A stretch of 64,000 nt of DNA from an uncultured Acidobacteriia bacterium (GTDB lineage: Bacteria; Acidobacteriota; Terriglobia; Bryobacterales; Bryobacteraceae), in the NCBI GenBank assembly GCA_903907865.1, contig CAIVPR010000044.1:124001-188000 (forward strand), read 5' to 3'. This document shows, piece by piece, positions 9,136-17,877 of the stretch. A model generated the notes under the pieces. It did not search any database. It was not told the origin of the DNA and saw only the letters and a program-made list of their open reading frames with translations. Numbering within the stretch: position 1 is the stretch's first letter; every line of letters begins with the position of its first letter. Position numbers and translations under genes: made by a program.

Positions 9136-11982
9136 ATGAAACAACGCCTTCTCCGCATTTCTCCGCTGTTCCTTTTGGCTGCGTCGATTCTTTCCGCGCA
9201 GACCCAGGCAATCAACGGCACCATCCGCGGCCGCGTCACAGACCCCGCCGGAGCCCCGGTTCCCAAGGCCACCGTCGACGTCTCCAGTACCGACACCGGC
9301 TTTGCCCGATCCTTCGAAACGCCCGACGACGGCTACTTCTCCTTCCCCAACCTCCCGCTGGGCACATGGGTCGTCACCGTCAAGAAGGAAGGCTTCGAGA
9401 CCCTCAGGGCCACCGGGATCGCCCTCAACGCCGGAACCCAGGCGGAAATCAACGCCCGGCTGGTCGTCGGCCAAGTCAGCACGTCGGTCGAGGTCACCGG
9501 CGGCACCCCGGTCTTAGAGCCCACAAAGCTCGAAACCGGCCGCACCATCTCCCATGAAGAGGTCGACAACCTCCCGCTCACCTCGCGCAACCCCTACAAT
9601 TTCATCATCTTCCAGCCCGGCGTCAGCGGCCACCCCAACGCCGAACTCGGCATCCCCCGCACCATCAACACCAACGGCCTGCTCGACCGCATCAACTACC
9701 AGATGGACGGCATGGTGAACACCGAGAGCGACCGCTACGGCCTCCGCCTCTTCCCCATCTCCGACATCTACGTCCGCGAAGTCCAGACCGTCTCCAACAG
9801 CTACGCGCCCGAATTCGGCGGAACCTCCGGCAACATCTTCAACGTCATCACCAACTCCGGCTCCAACAACCCGCACGCCGAGTTCTACTACATCGGACGC
9901 CCGGTGGACGCCAACGCCCGTCCCACCCTGCTCGCGCTCAGCCAGCCCAAGCCCAACCTCACGCTGAAAGACTTCGCGGCCAACGGCTCCGGTGCCATCA
10001 TCAAGGACAAGCTCTTCATCTTCGGCGGCTACGAGCACCTCGACCGCGGCCTCCCCAGCCCCAACACCATCGACCCGACGCAAGCGGCTCAGATCGGCCT
10101 CGATTCCAAGCTGCTCGCCACCGCCCCGTCCGTCCAGCACGCCCAGTTCCTCAACTTCCGCGCCGACTGGATCATCAACTCCAAGCACCAAGTCTTCGTC
10201 CGCTACAACTACTTCCGCAACGAGTACCCTTTCAACACCGCCGTCGGCGGCAAGAACGCGCTCGACGTGGCTGCCGATTTCCGCGACCGCGCCCACATCG
10301 CCGGCGCGCAGTTGCTCTCCACCTTCACCCCCAACCTGCTCAACGAACTGCGCTTCTCCGAGCCCTACCGGAACGAGGCGCACATCGCAGATCCCATCAC
10401 CGCCACCGGCGTCCAGATCGTGGTCACCGGCGTCGCGACCTTCAACGGCTCCAGCGCCATCGGCGACCACTTCGCCGAGAAGATCCCCAGTGTGAGCGAC
10501 AACCTGACTTGGATTCGCGGCGGCCACACCGTCAAAGCGGGCTACGGCTTCCAGGCGATCAACGACAACCAGGTCGGCAACGTTTACAGCCGCTATACCT
10601 TTGCCGATATCGCCTCGTACTTGGCCGCAAAGAATGGCACCAATCCGAAGTCGTACAGCACCTATGCGACCGTGCTCGGCACCCCCGGCACGCACTACAA
10701 GTCGCTGTTCCAAGACTTCTTCATCCAGGATTCGTGGAAAATCCGCCCCAATCTGACGCTGAACTACGGTGTCCGCTACGACCGTTTCGCCGGGCCTCCC
10801 GGAGCATCGAATGCGCCCTTTGCGTGGACCCAGCACTTCCGGACTCCGAATGGCGACTTCGCGCCCCGCGTCGGCATCGCATGGTCGCTGGACAGCAAGA
10901 CCGTCGTCCGTGCCAACATTGGCATGTTCTACGAGGCCCCTCCGACCAACCTCTGGTACAACGCCTTGATCAACGACGGCTCCACCCGGTCCTTCGTCGC
11001 CAGCCTGCAACCGGCATCAGCAGGTTCCCCGGCTTTCCCGAACGTGCTGGCCGTTATCGCGGGCGCGGCCCCGGTTACCCCGGCCATCACCACGGTGACG
11101 CCGAACTTCAAGAACGCCTACACCATCAACGGCAACTTCCAGATCGAGCGCCAACTGGGCAAGAGCGACAGCTTGACGGCCGGTTTCGTCCACACCGGCG
11201 CGCGCAACCAAGGCTACCTGCGCAACCTCAACCTGACCAATCCGACCGGCTATCTGGCCGACGGCCGCCCGATCTTCTCCACCTCGGTCTCATCCCGCGT
11301 CTACCCGCAGTTCGGCAACATCACCTTGCAGGACATCGGGGCCGTGGCCGACTACGAGGCACTGGTGACCCACTTCAAGCACCAGTTCGCGCAGGGCTAC
11401 ACCTCGAGCGTTTCCTACACCTGGTCGCACTCGATCAGCGACGCGCCAGACGCCAACAGCTTCGAGCAGAACGTCGCCATCGAGGATCCAACCAACCGCC
11501 GCCGCGACCGTGGCAACTCGGCCTCCAACCGGCCCTCGGCTCTCACCGCGAGCGTCTACATCGAGCCGCAGTTCAAGCCCACGAGCACGTTCCTTCGCCA
11601 CCTCGTGAACGACAACCAGTTGACGTTCCTGGCAAACCTTTCCTCGGGTGACCAGTACAACTTCACGTCGAACCGGAACCTGAACAACGATACGCTGGGC
11701 GCCAACCGTCCGCTCTTCTTTGCTCGCAACCTGGGCCGCGGAAAGAACGTGTACCAGTTCGATTCCCGCTACACCCGCACCTTGTTCACGTGGCATGAAC
11801 ACCTGAAGCCGAAGTTCTTCGCCGAGGTGAACAACATCTTCAACCACAAGAACATCACCTCGTACAACAGCACGTTGGCGGTGGATTCGACCGGTGCGGC
11901 AACGATTCCCTCCATCGTGCAACCGGCTTCAACGGTCCTGGAAAGCCGGATCGTGCAGCTCGGACTCCGGGTGGACTGGTAG
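9136..11982 (+). CDS. TonB-dependent receptor with carboxypeptidase-regulatory plug extension (Oar-like)
   Basis: 948 aa outer-membrane protein. The signal peptide 'MKQRLLRISPLFLLAASILSA' is followed by a carboxypeptidase-regulatory-like beta sandwich at about residues 27-105 ('GTIRGRVTDPAGAPVPKATV'), a plug domain ('ISHEEVDNLPLTSRNPYNF') and a long barrel with alternating aromatic strands ending 'VQLGLRVDW'. The terminal aromatic residue suits BAM-dependent insertion. This architecture is greatly expanded in Acidobacteriota and is thought to import oligosaccharides or peptides. The substrate cannot be told. The next CDS begins directly after the stop codon (TAG then TTG), so coupling is possible. 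Confidence 0.93.
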   Translation: MKQRLLRISPLFLLAASILSAQTQAINGTIRGRVTDPAGAPVPKATVDVSSTDTGFARSFETPDDGYFSFPNLPLGTWVVTVKKEGFETLRATGIALNAGTQAEINARLVVGQVSTSVEVTGGTPVLEPTKLETGRTISHEEVDNLPLTSRNPYNFIIFQPGVSGHPNAELGIPRTINTNGLLDRINYQMDGMVNTESDRYGLRLFPISDIYVREVQTVSNSYAPEFGGTSGNIFNVITNSGSNNPHAEFYYIGRPVDANARPTLLALSQPKPNLTLKDFAANGSGAIIKDKLFIFGGYEHLDRGLPSPNTIDPTQAAQIGLDSKLLATAPSVQHAQFLNFRADWIINSKHQVFVRYNYFRNEYPFNTAVGGKNALDVAADFRDRAHIAGAQLLSTFTPNLLNELRFSEPYRNEAHIADPITATGVQIVVTGVATFNGSSAIGDHFAEKIPSVSDNLTWIRGGHTVKAGYGFQAINDNQVGNVYSRYTFADIASYLAAKNGTNPKSYSTYATVLGTPGTHYKSLFQDFFIQDSWKIRPNLTLNYGVRYDRFAGPPGASNAPFAWTQHFRTPNGDFAPRVGIAWSLDSKTVVRANIGMFYEAPPTNLWYNALINDGSTRSFVASLQPASAGSPAFPNVLAVIAGAAPVTPAITTVTPNFKNAYTINGNFQIERQLGKSDSLTAGFVHTGARNQGYLRNLNLTNPTGYLADGRPIFSTSVSSRVYPQFGNITLQDIGAVADYEALVTHFKHQFAQGYTSSVSYTWSHSISDAPDANSFEQNVAIEDPTNRRRDRGNSASNRPSALTASVYIEPQFKPTSTFLRHLVNDNQLTFLANLSSGDQYNFTSNRNLNNDTLGANRPLFFARNLGRGKNVYQFDSRYTRTLFTWHEHLKPKFFAEVNNIFNHKNITSYNSTLAVDSTGAATIPSIVQPASTVLESRIVQLGLRVDW

Positions 11983-13431
11983 TTGGCAGCACTTTTTCCA
12001 GCACCTGTCTACGCCGAAACGGTCCTTTCGCATAACTTCCGCGATGCGCAGCGCTTCTTCCTGGAGGCGCTGCTGGACCTCCACGCAGCCCACACGCTGA
12101 TGCTGGCGCGCCAAGGCATTATTCCCGAGGCATCTGCCAGGATCTGCCTCGACGCGCTGGCCTCGCTGGACCGGGACGAACTAAGGCACGCCGTGTATGA
12201 CGGAAGGTATGAAGACCTCTTCTTCCACATCGAATCGCGCCTTGAGGAGCTGGGCGGCCCGGAAACCGGTCGCATGCATACCGCCCGCAGCCGGAACGAC
12301 ATCTGCATCGCGCTCTACCGGATGCGGGCCCGTGCCGAGGCCCTCGAAATCGTCAAGGCCGTATCCGCGTTGCGCGGTGTCCTGCTGGGCCTTGCCCGGG
12401 AGCACGACGCGGCGCTGATGCCCGCCTACACCCACACGCAACCCGCTCAGCCCACCACGCTCGGCCACTACCTGATGGCCTACGTCGAGGTGCTTGGACG
12501 CGACGAAACCCGGCTCCAGGCCGCCTTCGCCACCATCAACCGCTGCCCCCTCGGTGCCTGCGCCATCACGACGACCGGATTCCCGATTGACCGCGAGTAC
12601 ATCGCCGCCCTGCTCGCCTTCGAGGGCCTGCAACTCAACTCCTACGGTGCCATTGCCGCCACCGACTACCTTACAGAACTCGCCGGGGCTGTCGCGACCA
12701 CCATGGCGAACCTCGGCAAATTCGTGCAGGATCTCCTGCTCTGGTGCAATCCGACGCTCGGCTTCCTGCGACTCACCGACGCCTGGGTGCAGATTTCCAG
12801 CATCATGCCCCAGAAGCGGAACCCCGTGCCTCTCGAACACACCCGCATCCTTGCCAGCCGCGCGCTGGCTGAAGCGCAGGGGGTGTTCACCTGCGTCCAC
12901 AACACTCCGTTTGGCGATATCAACGATTCCGAAGACGACATACAGCCCCTCGTCTTCACCATGACGGCCAACGCGCAAAGGGCCCTGAAACTGCTGGCGG
13001 GTGTGCTCGCCGACGCCGAGTTCCAGACCTCGCGCATGGCGGAGCTCGCCGCGGCGGATTTCCTAACAGTTACGGAACTGGCGGACACCCTGGTCCGGGA
13101 AGAGGGCATCAGCTTCCGCGAGGCCCACCACTTGGTGTCGGCAGCTGTGAAGTCCCTTGGAGGCCGGTATTCCGTGGACGGTATGGCCGCCGCGACCGAA
13201 GACCTTGCCGAGTCGGTGCTTGGCCGCCGTCTGGCCGTTTCCCGAAATCGGTTGGCCCACGCGCTGGACCCGCTGAACTTCGTGAACATCCGCACCGTCT
13301 CCGGGGGCCCCGGAGCGCTCGACTCTGCGCTCCAAGAAGCAGAGTCCGAGGCCGCAAAGACGCTGGATTGGATTGCTGCGAAGTCCTCGATCCTCGCGAA
13401 CTACCCGGCACAGCTATCGGACGTCCGTTAA
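11983..13431 (+). CDS. Argininosuccinate lyase family protein
   Basis: 482 aa member of the fumarase/aspartase superfamily. Visible signatures are 'MHTARSRNDI' (ASL: TARSRND), 'YTHTQPAQPTTLGHY' with the catalytic His, and the superfamily loop 'SSIMPQKRNP' with the catalytic Ser. Canonical ASL splits argininosuccinate to arginine and fumarate. This one lacks the usual N-terminal 'GGRF' segment and begins 'VYAETVLSHNFRDAQ', so it belongs to a divergent ArgH subgroup and may use another substrate. The TTG start is immediately after the TonB receptor stop, and no better start is available in frame. No other arginine genes are nearby. Confidence 0.8.
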   Translation: MAALFPAPVYAETVLSHNFRDAQRFFLEALLDLHAAHTLMLARQGIIPEASARICLDALASLDRDELRHAVYDGRYEDLFFHIESRLEELGGPETGRMHTARSRNDICIALYRMRARAEALEIVKAVSALRGVLLGLAREHDAALMPAYTHTQPAQPTTLGHYLMAYVEVLGRDETRLQAAFATINRCPLGACAITTTGFPIDREYIAALLAFEGLQLNSYGAIAATDYLTELAGAVATTMANLGKFVQDLLLWCNPTLGFLRLTDAWVQISSIMPQKRNPVPLEHTRILASRALAEAQGVFTCVHNTPFGDINDSEDDIQPLVFTMTANAQRALKLLAGVLADAEFQTSRMAELAAADFLTVTELADTLVREEGISFREAHHLVSAAVKSLGGRYSVDGMAAATEDLAESVLGRRLAVSRNRLAHALDPLNFVNIRTVSGGPGALDSALQEAESEAAKTLDWIAAKSSILANYPAQLSDVR

Positions 13432-13492
13432 GCGCGTCGAAAGAAATTGGAACTTTCGAGCGTCATTGTTCGGAAGGTGCCATAGGACCTCC

Positions 13493-14428
13493 ATGAGAAC
13501 TCAGACTCTACTACTAGCAATCACAGCCATTGCCGCACACGCCCAGGCTCCCGCCAAGCTGGAGTTCGACGTGGCAACCGTAAAGCCCGCCGCGCCCATG
13601 ATCAACGGCATGATTCGTGTCAGGATGGGGGGAGGTCCAGGCAGCTCCGACCCCGGTCGTCTCAACTATGAGAACGTCAACCTGAAGGCCATCCTGACCA
13701 AGGCCTACGACGTCAAGTCGTACCAAATCAACGGACCGGCATGGCTCGATTCCGAACGGTACGACATCACCGCCAAGGTGCCAACCGGAACGACGAAGGA
13801 GCAGTTTGCCGTCATGCTCCAGAATCTGCTCGCCGACCGCTTGAAGTTGACCCTGCACCGGGAAACGAAGGACTTGCCCGCCTATGCGCTCGTCGTTGGC
13901 AAGGGTGGATCGAAGTTGAAGGAATCCGTCCCGGTCGCCCCCGCCGCTGAACCGACACCACCCCAAGGACCACCGCCACAAATCAACACGCCCCGCCAGA
14001 TGGGACGCGACGGCTTTCCGGTCATGCCGGGAGGAATGGGACGCGGCGCTGTGTCCATGATGATGATGCCCGGCCGCGCTAAGCTGACCGCAAACGGCGG
14101 CAGCATCACCCGCTTGGCCGAAATGCTGGAACAGCAATTGGACCGCGCCGTTGTCGACGAGACCGGACTCAAGGGCAACTATGACTTCACACTCACCTTC
14201 GAGCCCGATCCCAGCCGCAGCATGGGAGTCATGGGTGCCATGCCAGCCGGTATCGGGCGGGCAATGATGGCGGGCGGTGGCGGCGGGGACCACCAACCCG
14301 ACGCGGAACCGGCGGCAAATCTATTCACAGCCGTTCAGGAGCAACTCGGCCTCAAACTGGATTCGCGCAAGATGCCCATCGAGCTATTGGTGATCGACCA
14401 CCTCGAAAAAACGCCCATCGAGAACTAG
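13493..14428 (+). CDS. TIGR03435 family secreted protein
   Basis: 311 aa. The start at ATG 13493 gives the signal peptide 'MRTQTLLLAITAIAAHAQ'. The mature sequence 'FDVATVKPA', 'LKAILTKAYDVKSYQINGPAWL', 'YDITAKVP' and 'MLQNLLADRLKLTLHRETKDLPAYALVV' is the hallmark of TIGR03435, a family strongly expanded in soil Acidobacteriota. A Pro/Gly/Met-rich stretch splits the protein before the conserved 'LAEMLEQQLDRAVVDETGLKGNYDFTL'. The function is unknown; family members often sit beside sigma factors or TonB receptors. The closing segment 'ALQEQLGLKLD' variant is present ('AVQEQLGLKLDSRK'). Confidence 0.9.
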   Translation: MRTQTLLLAITAIAAHAQAPAKLEFDVATVKPAAPMINGMIRVRMGGGPGSSDPGRLNYENVNLKAILTKAYDVKSYQINGPAWLDSERYDITAKVPTGTTKEQFAVMLQNLLADRLKLTLHRETKDLPAYALVVGKGGSKLKESVPVAPAAEPTPPQGPPPQINTPRQMGRDGFPVMPGGMGRGAVSMMMMPGRAKLTANGGSITRLAEMLEQQLDRAVVDETGLKGNYDFTLTFEPDPSRSMGVMGAMPAGIGRAMMAGGGGGDHQPDAEPAANLFTAVQEQLGLKLDSRKMPIELLVIDHLEKTPIEN

Positions 14429-14471
14429 AGCAGTCAGCATTGCTGCTGCGCCGGACTATCAGCACCTGTTA

Positions 14472-14503
14472 CCGAGCCGCGACCGCCAGGGAGTGTTTCC
14501 CTC
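14472..14503 (+). repeat. Degenerate copy of the GAGCCGCGACCGC palindromic repeat
   Basis: The stretch CCGAGCCGCGACCGCCAGGG followed by AGTGTTTCCC matches repeats near 37.1 kb and 57.4 kb with a few changes. It lies in the gap between two convergent genes, 14429-14528, which holds nothing else recognised. Confidence 0.55.
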
Positions 14504-14528
14504 ATCTGATCGACACCGCCACCCGCCG

Positions 14529-14891
14529 TCATTTCTTTTCCGCAGCCGGTTCCGCTGGCTGCGGCGGCGACTGGATCTTCACCGCCAACATATTCATCCG
14601 AGCATCCCGTTCAGCCTCTGCCGTAACCTTGTCCCCATCCTCGAAGGCCTTGGACGCCACCGTCTTCCCGTCCTTCACGAACTTGGTGTCCTTCGTGATA
14701 TACATGCGCATGGTGTCGCCGGTAGGCAACTGGATCTCAACGAACTTCTTCGACGCCGTCTTGAACACCCCGTCGAAGGTGGCCACGGCGTTCAACGGCA
14801 CGTCGGATAGCCCGCCGCCCGGCGGCACCCGCTGCCGACGCGGCTGTTGCAGGAGGGTCAGGGCAAGGACGAGGGTCGAGAAGTAGGCCAT
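14529..14891 (-). CDS. Hypothetical exported protein, last gene of the sigma operon
   Basis: 120 aa. It starts 'MAYFSTLVLALTLLQQ', a short signal-like segment, then a small beta-rich domain ('VPLNAVATFDGVFKTASKKFVEIQLPTGDTMRMYITKDTKFV', 'EDGDKVTAEAERDARMNMLAVKI') that resembles OB-like or DUF5666-type domains, and a Pro/Ala/Lys tail. Its 5' end overlaps the upstream gene by 34 nt, so it is translated from the same message. No function can be assigned. The overlap argues that this frame is real and is the end of the operon beginning with the ECF sigma factor. Confidence 0.65.
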   Translation of the reverse strand: MAYFSTLVLALTLLQQPRRQRVPPGGGLSDVPLNAVATFDGVFKTASKKFVEIQLPTGDTMRMYITKDTKFVKDGKTVASKAFEDGDKVTAEAERDARMNMLAVKIQSPPQPAEPAAEKK

Positions 14892-15736
14892 ACCCCATTT
14901 TCGCTCTTGTCCCCGTCCTGCGTCTCGAATTCAACGGTTGTCTGCACATCGGCCTTGCGGAATCCCTTGTTTGCCGCCGTGAACGCGATGGTCCGGGCAT
15001 ACAGGAACAGCACGCGGAGCTTCATTTCGCCCCCGCACGAAACCGGAAACCACACATCCTTGTCGAATCGCTGGTAGGTCACCTTCGAGCCGATCTGGCT
15101 GACGTTGGTGCCCAGCAGCGCCTGCACAGCCAGCGGAATCTTGCAATCCCAATGGCTGCTGACCATCACCGGCTGGAATTCCGTCTTCTCCACCAGCACC
15201 TCGCCCGACCAGCACTGGCCCGAATCCTTGCGCTTCTGGCTGAACGAGATCTTGTAGACGTCGTATTCCCGGAATCGCTCCTCGCCGTCGAACTTGTAGC
15301 GAAACCGGCCCGCGTCGTCGGAATTCGGACCGGGGTACCACTGGACGAATTGCCCGAACCCGCTCTTGCGCCAGAGGATCTCCTTGCCCACTGAATCCGT
15401 CAGCGCCCCGTCGATATCGGGCTTGCCGTGCTCGAACCGCGCCTCCGTATAGGGAATGATCTTCTTGCCGTCGACCACCTTGCCCGAAAGCTCCACCATC
15501 TTCCTCGAAGCGCCCTTCGGTCCCGGCACCACCACGTATTGCCGACTCTCCTCGCGCGCCACCTTGCCATTAGCCCGCTTCAAGCGCACAAAGACGTCCA
15601 TGTCGTAGACATACGCCTTCCGCGCCTCCTGCGCCCGACGCTGGTTTTCGGCCGCCCGCCGCACGATCTCGTCCGCCGACGGCGGCCCCGCAGCCCAAAG
15701 CCTGACCGTAACCGCCGCCAGCACAAGCCATCTCAC
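14858..15736 (-). CDS. Hypothetical exported protein
   Basis: 292 aa with a GTG start two nt after the DUF4252 gene stop. 'VRWLVLAAVTVRLWA' acts as a signal peptide. The mature part begins with a charged helix ('ADEIVRRAAENQRRAQEARKAYVYDMDVFV') and continues as long beta strands ('FRYKFDGEERFREYDVYKISF', 'WDCKIPLAVQALLG'), suggesting a LolA-like or outer-membrane-lipoprotein-sorting-like fold; this is a guess from strand pattern only. The position in the sigma operon suggests an envelope-stress role. Confidence 0.65.
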   Translation of the reverse strand: MRWLVLAAVTVRLWAAGPPSADEIVRRAAENQRRAQEARKAYVYDMDVFVRLKRANGKVAREESRQYVVVPGPKGASRKMVELSGKVVDGKKIIPYTEARFEHGKPDIDGALTDSVGKEILWRKSGFGQFVQWYPGPNSDDAGRFRYKFDGEERFREYDVYKISFSQKRKDSGQCWSGEVLVEKTEFQPVMVSSHWDCKIPLAVQALLGTNVSQIGSKVTYQRFDKDVWFPVSCGGEMKLRVLFLYARTIAFTAANKGFRKADVQTTVEFETQDGDKSENGVWPTSRPSSLP

Positions 15737-15738
15737 CG

Positions 15739-16320
15739 CTAGTTCTCCTCGTCGTCCTTCTTAGCCTTTTCCTTGTCCAGATCCTTCTGAGCCTTCTGGA
15801 CGTCCTTCATGTTCTTCAAGTCCGGGATGCCGAGGTTGCCGCCCAACTTTCCAAGGTCGCTGGCATTCAACGTGCCATTGATATAGACTACCGTCGCCTC
15901 CTTGGGCTCCGCGCTGACGATCGCGATCCCCCCGATCTTGCTCCCGTCCCGCGGCAGGGTCCAGATCTCCGACGTCTCCTTCTTTTCATGGACATCCACA
16001 ATCTTGCTCCACTTGTGTTGTTTCAAGTAGTTGCGGAGTGGCTCCAGGTCACCCTCGTTATACTGGCCCTCCTTGTCGAACTCCCAAGAACGGATGTAGA
16101 CACCCTGGAGGCCCTCCACCAGCGACTTGATGTCGTCGCTCTTCCCCCCCTTGTCCAAGCCACCCAGCAGCCCCGACGCCATCTTCAACATGTCGCCATC
16201 GAGCGTGATGTTGCTCCTACTGCTCGAGTTGGTGCCCAATTTATCCAGTTGGCTGAAGTCGAACGTGTCTTGCGCCGCCATCGGCATGGCCAGCGCCGCG
16301 ATTAGAATCAAACTCTTCAT
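15739..16320 (-). CDS. DUF4252 domain exported protein
   Basis: 193 aa. The true start is ATG 16320 ('MKSLILIAALAMPMAAQ', signal peptide); the track start 67 codons earlier lies inside the upstream gene. The DUF4252 region runs from about residue 45 to the end ('VEGLQGVYIRSWEFD', 'IWTLPRDGSKIGGIAIVSAEPKEATVVYINGTL'). Such proteins commonly accompany ECF sigma factors in Bacteroidota and Acidobacteriota; their function is unknown. The ATGA overlap with the upstream TM protein and the 2-nt gap downstream mark an operon. The C-terminus is a Lys/Asp/Glu-rich tail. Confidence 0.8.
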   Translation of the reverse strand: MKSLILIAALAMPMAAQDTFDFSQLDKLGTNSSSRSNITLDGDMLKMASGLLGGLDKGGKSDDIKSLVEGLQGVYIRSWEFDKEGQYNEGDLEPLRNYLKQHKWSKIVDVHEKKETSEIWTLPRDGSKIGGIAIVSAEPKEATVVYINGTLNASDLGKLGGNLGIPDLKNMKDVQKAQKDLDKEKAKKDDEEN

Positions 16321-16643
16321 AGTGCATTCCTCTGTCTCTTTTGAATCATTTCCCGTGTCTGTTGCAGCTTGATCCGGGCCACCGAAAGCGCCAGCATCAA
16401 TTCCCGTTTGGCGAGGAGCGCCTTCTCGTCCTGCCGACGCCGGTATTCCATGACGCCGGACGGCACCGCGGCCGCGAACAACAATCCAGCCGCAATCGCC
16501 CAGGCCAGCGGCCGTCGCCACACCGGCATCCGTACCACCTTGAACGGCTGGGCGGACCCCGCCATCGCGATCACCCGCTCCGCGAAACCCTCCGGAGCCG
16601 GCTCCCGCCGCAACGCTCCCCGCAAATCGTCCTCGAAACTCAT
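16317..16643 (-). CDS. Small single-pass membrane protein, putative anti-sigma partner
   Basis: 108 aa. The start at ATG 16643 overlaps the sigma stop as ATGA. The N-terminal cytoplasmic part is a short helix-rich piece ('FEDDLRGALRREPAPEGFAERVIAMA') as seen in many short anti-sigma factors, followed by one membrane helix ('PLAWAIAAGLLFAAAVPSGV') and a charged coiled C-terminal segment with many Gln/Arg. No zinc HxxxCxxC motif is seen. Position directly after the sigma gene makes an anti-sigma role likely; that is inference. Confidence 0.65.
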   Translation of the reverse strand: MSFEDDLRGALRREPAPEGFAERVIAMAGSAQPFKVVRMPVWRRPLAWAIAAGLLFAAAVPSGVMEYRRRQDEKALLAKRELMLALSVARIKLQQTREMIQKRQRNAL

Positions 16644-17143
16644 GCCCACCCTTCCACTACCCGCAATCCCTTTTCAATCTTGCCCCGCAACGCCGTCAAC
16701 GACCGGTGCAGAAGGCTCTTCACCGTGGCCACCGGCATCTCCAACATTTCCGCGATCTCCATCGGGCTCAAATCTTCCTGGTACCGCAACACGACGATCA
16801 TCCGCGCCTTGTCCGGCAGCGCGTCCACCAACTTCCGCAGCCGCTGGTTCAGGAAAAGGTCCGGCTGCCCCGACCGGTCCGCGGGTTCCGGAGCCCGGTC
16901 CAGCCCCGCCACCGGGCGGTATTTCCGCTTCCGCAGTTCGTCGATGGCCCTGTGGCTGGTCGTGCGCCGCAACCACCAAACGGCATGCTGCGGCGTCTCG
17001 ATCTGGTCGAGTTGCCTGTAAAACTGGAGGAACACGTCCTGCGCCAATTCCTCCGCCACGGCCCGGTCCCTCAGCACCCGCAACGCGAGGCTGAACACCA
17101 TCGACTGGTTGTCCCGTACCACCTGTGCGAACTCAAGCCCCAC
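16640..17143 (-). CDS. ECF sigma-70 family RNA polymerase sigma factor
   Basis: 167 aa, the usual ECF size. Region 2 ('AVAEELAQDVFLQFYRQL', 'AVWWLRRTTSHRAIDELRKRK') binds the -10 element and core polymerase; region 4 ('LPDKARMIVVLRYQEDLSPMEIAEMLEMPVATVKSLLHRSLTALR') has the helix-turn-helix for -35. It heads a five-gene operon of overlapping genes ending at 14529. The divergent gene at 17220 has a GGAAAC/TATAAT-rich upstream region that this sigma factor could read. Confidence 0.92.
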   Translation of the reverse strand: MGLEFAQVVRDNQSMVFSLALRVLRDRAVAEELAQDVFLQFYRQLDQIETPQHAVWWLRRTTSHRAIDELRKRKYRPVAGLDRAPEPADRSGQPDLFLNQRLRKLVDALPDKARMIVVLRYQEDLSPMEIAEMLEMPVATVKSLLHRSLTALRGKIEKGLRVVEGWA

Positions 17144-17204
17144 ATTGGATAGTACGGGGCAACCCGTCCCGGGAATGCAAGGAAACTTTTATCGCCGCGG
17201 GTTA

Positions 17205-17210
17205 TATAAT
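17205..17210 (+). promoter_or_regulatory. -10 box TATAAT, 9 nt before ATG
   Basis: A perfect TATAAT sits 9 nt before the ATG at 17220. GGAAAC at 17181-17186, upstream of it, resembles an ECF-type -35 and lies in the intergenic region shared with the ECF sigma operon, so autoregulation by that sigma is possible. Spacing to a GTTA at 17201 is slightly short for an ECF promoter. Confidence 0.45.
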
Positions 17211-17219
17211 GGCCGTACC

Positions 17220-17843
17220 ATGAAACGACTCATCGCAATTGGATTGCTCTCGCTGGCCGCCCTGGCGCCGCTGGCCGCCCAGGCCCCCAAGGGCTGGAAG
17301 CAGCGCGTCGACCGCAGTACCTCCGCCACCGACCCCGACGGCGCGGGCGACATCAAGTTCGTCACAATGGGCTCCGGCTTCCACGCGACCAACCCCCAGG
17401 CCGCTGTGTACTGGAATCCTGCCAACACCGCCTCCGGCTCGTACACCCTGAAGGGGACGTTCGTGCTCCAGAAGCCGAGCGGCCACGCCAACTACTACGG
17501 CCTCGTCTTCGGCGGCAGCGACCTCGAAGGCTCGCAGCAGAACTACCTCTATTTCCTCGTGGCCCAAAACGGCACCTGGCTTATCAAGAAGCGTGACGGC
17601 GACGCGACGACCTCCAACGTCGTTGGCCGCACCCCGAACGACGCCGTCAAGAAGCCCGACGAAAGCGGCAAGTCGACCAACGCCTTGGAAGTGCGGGTCG
17701 GAGCGGACAAGGTCGATTTCGTGATCAACGGCACCGTGGTGCACTCCACCCCGAAGGCCGGGTTGAAGACGGACGGGATCGCGGGCATCCGCGTGAACCA
17801 CCTGCTCGAAGTGCACATCGACGGATTCGGCGTCAGCAAGTAG
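17220..17843 (+). CDS. Exported concanavalin-like (DUF1080-related) protein
   Basis: 207 aa. ATG 17220 gives the signal 'MKRLIAIGLLSLAALAPLAAQ'. The mature domain shows the beta-sandwich pattern of LamG/DUF1080 jelly-roll proteins: 'GSYTLKGTFVLQKPSGHANYYGLVFGGSDL', 'QNYLYFLVAQNGTWLIKKR', 'VDFVINGTVVHSTPKAGLKTDGIAGIRVNHLLEVHIDGFGV'. These are usually carbohydrate-binding or hydrolytic folds; no catalytic residues can be named. It is divergently transcribed from the ECF sigma operon with 76 nt between. Confidence 0.75.
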   Translation: MKRLIAIGLLSLAALAPLAAQAPKGWKQRVDRSTSATDPDGAGDIKFVTMGSGFHATNPQAAVYWNPANTASGSYTLKGTFVLQKPSGHANYYGLVFGGSDLEGSQQNYLYFLVAQNGTWLIKKRDGDATTSNVVGRTPNDAVKKPDESGKSTNALEVRVGADKVDFVINGTVVHSTPKAGLKTDGIAGIRVNHLLEVHIDGFGVSK

Positions 17844-17864
17844 CCTGGACGAGCGCGGGACCGG

Positions 17865-17870
17865 TATCAT
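17865..17870 (+). promoter_or_regulatory. -10-like TATCAT, 7 nt before ATG 17878
   Basis: TATCAT ends 7 nt before the ATG at 17878. This supports that ATG rather than the ATG at 17869, which overlaps the box, as the start of the ATPase gene. Confidence 0.35.
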
Positions 17871-17877
17871 GATTGCA

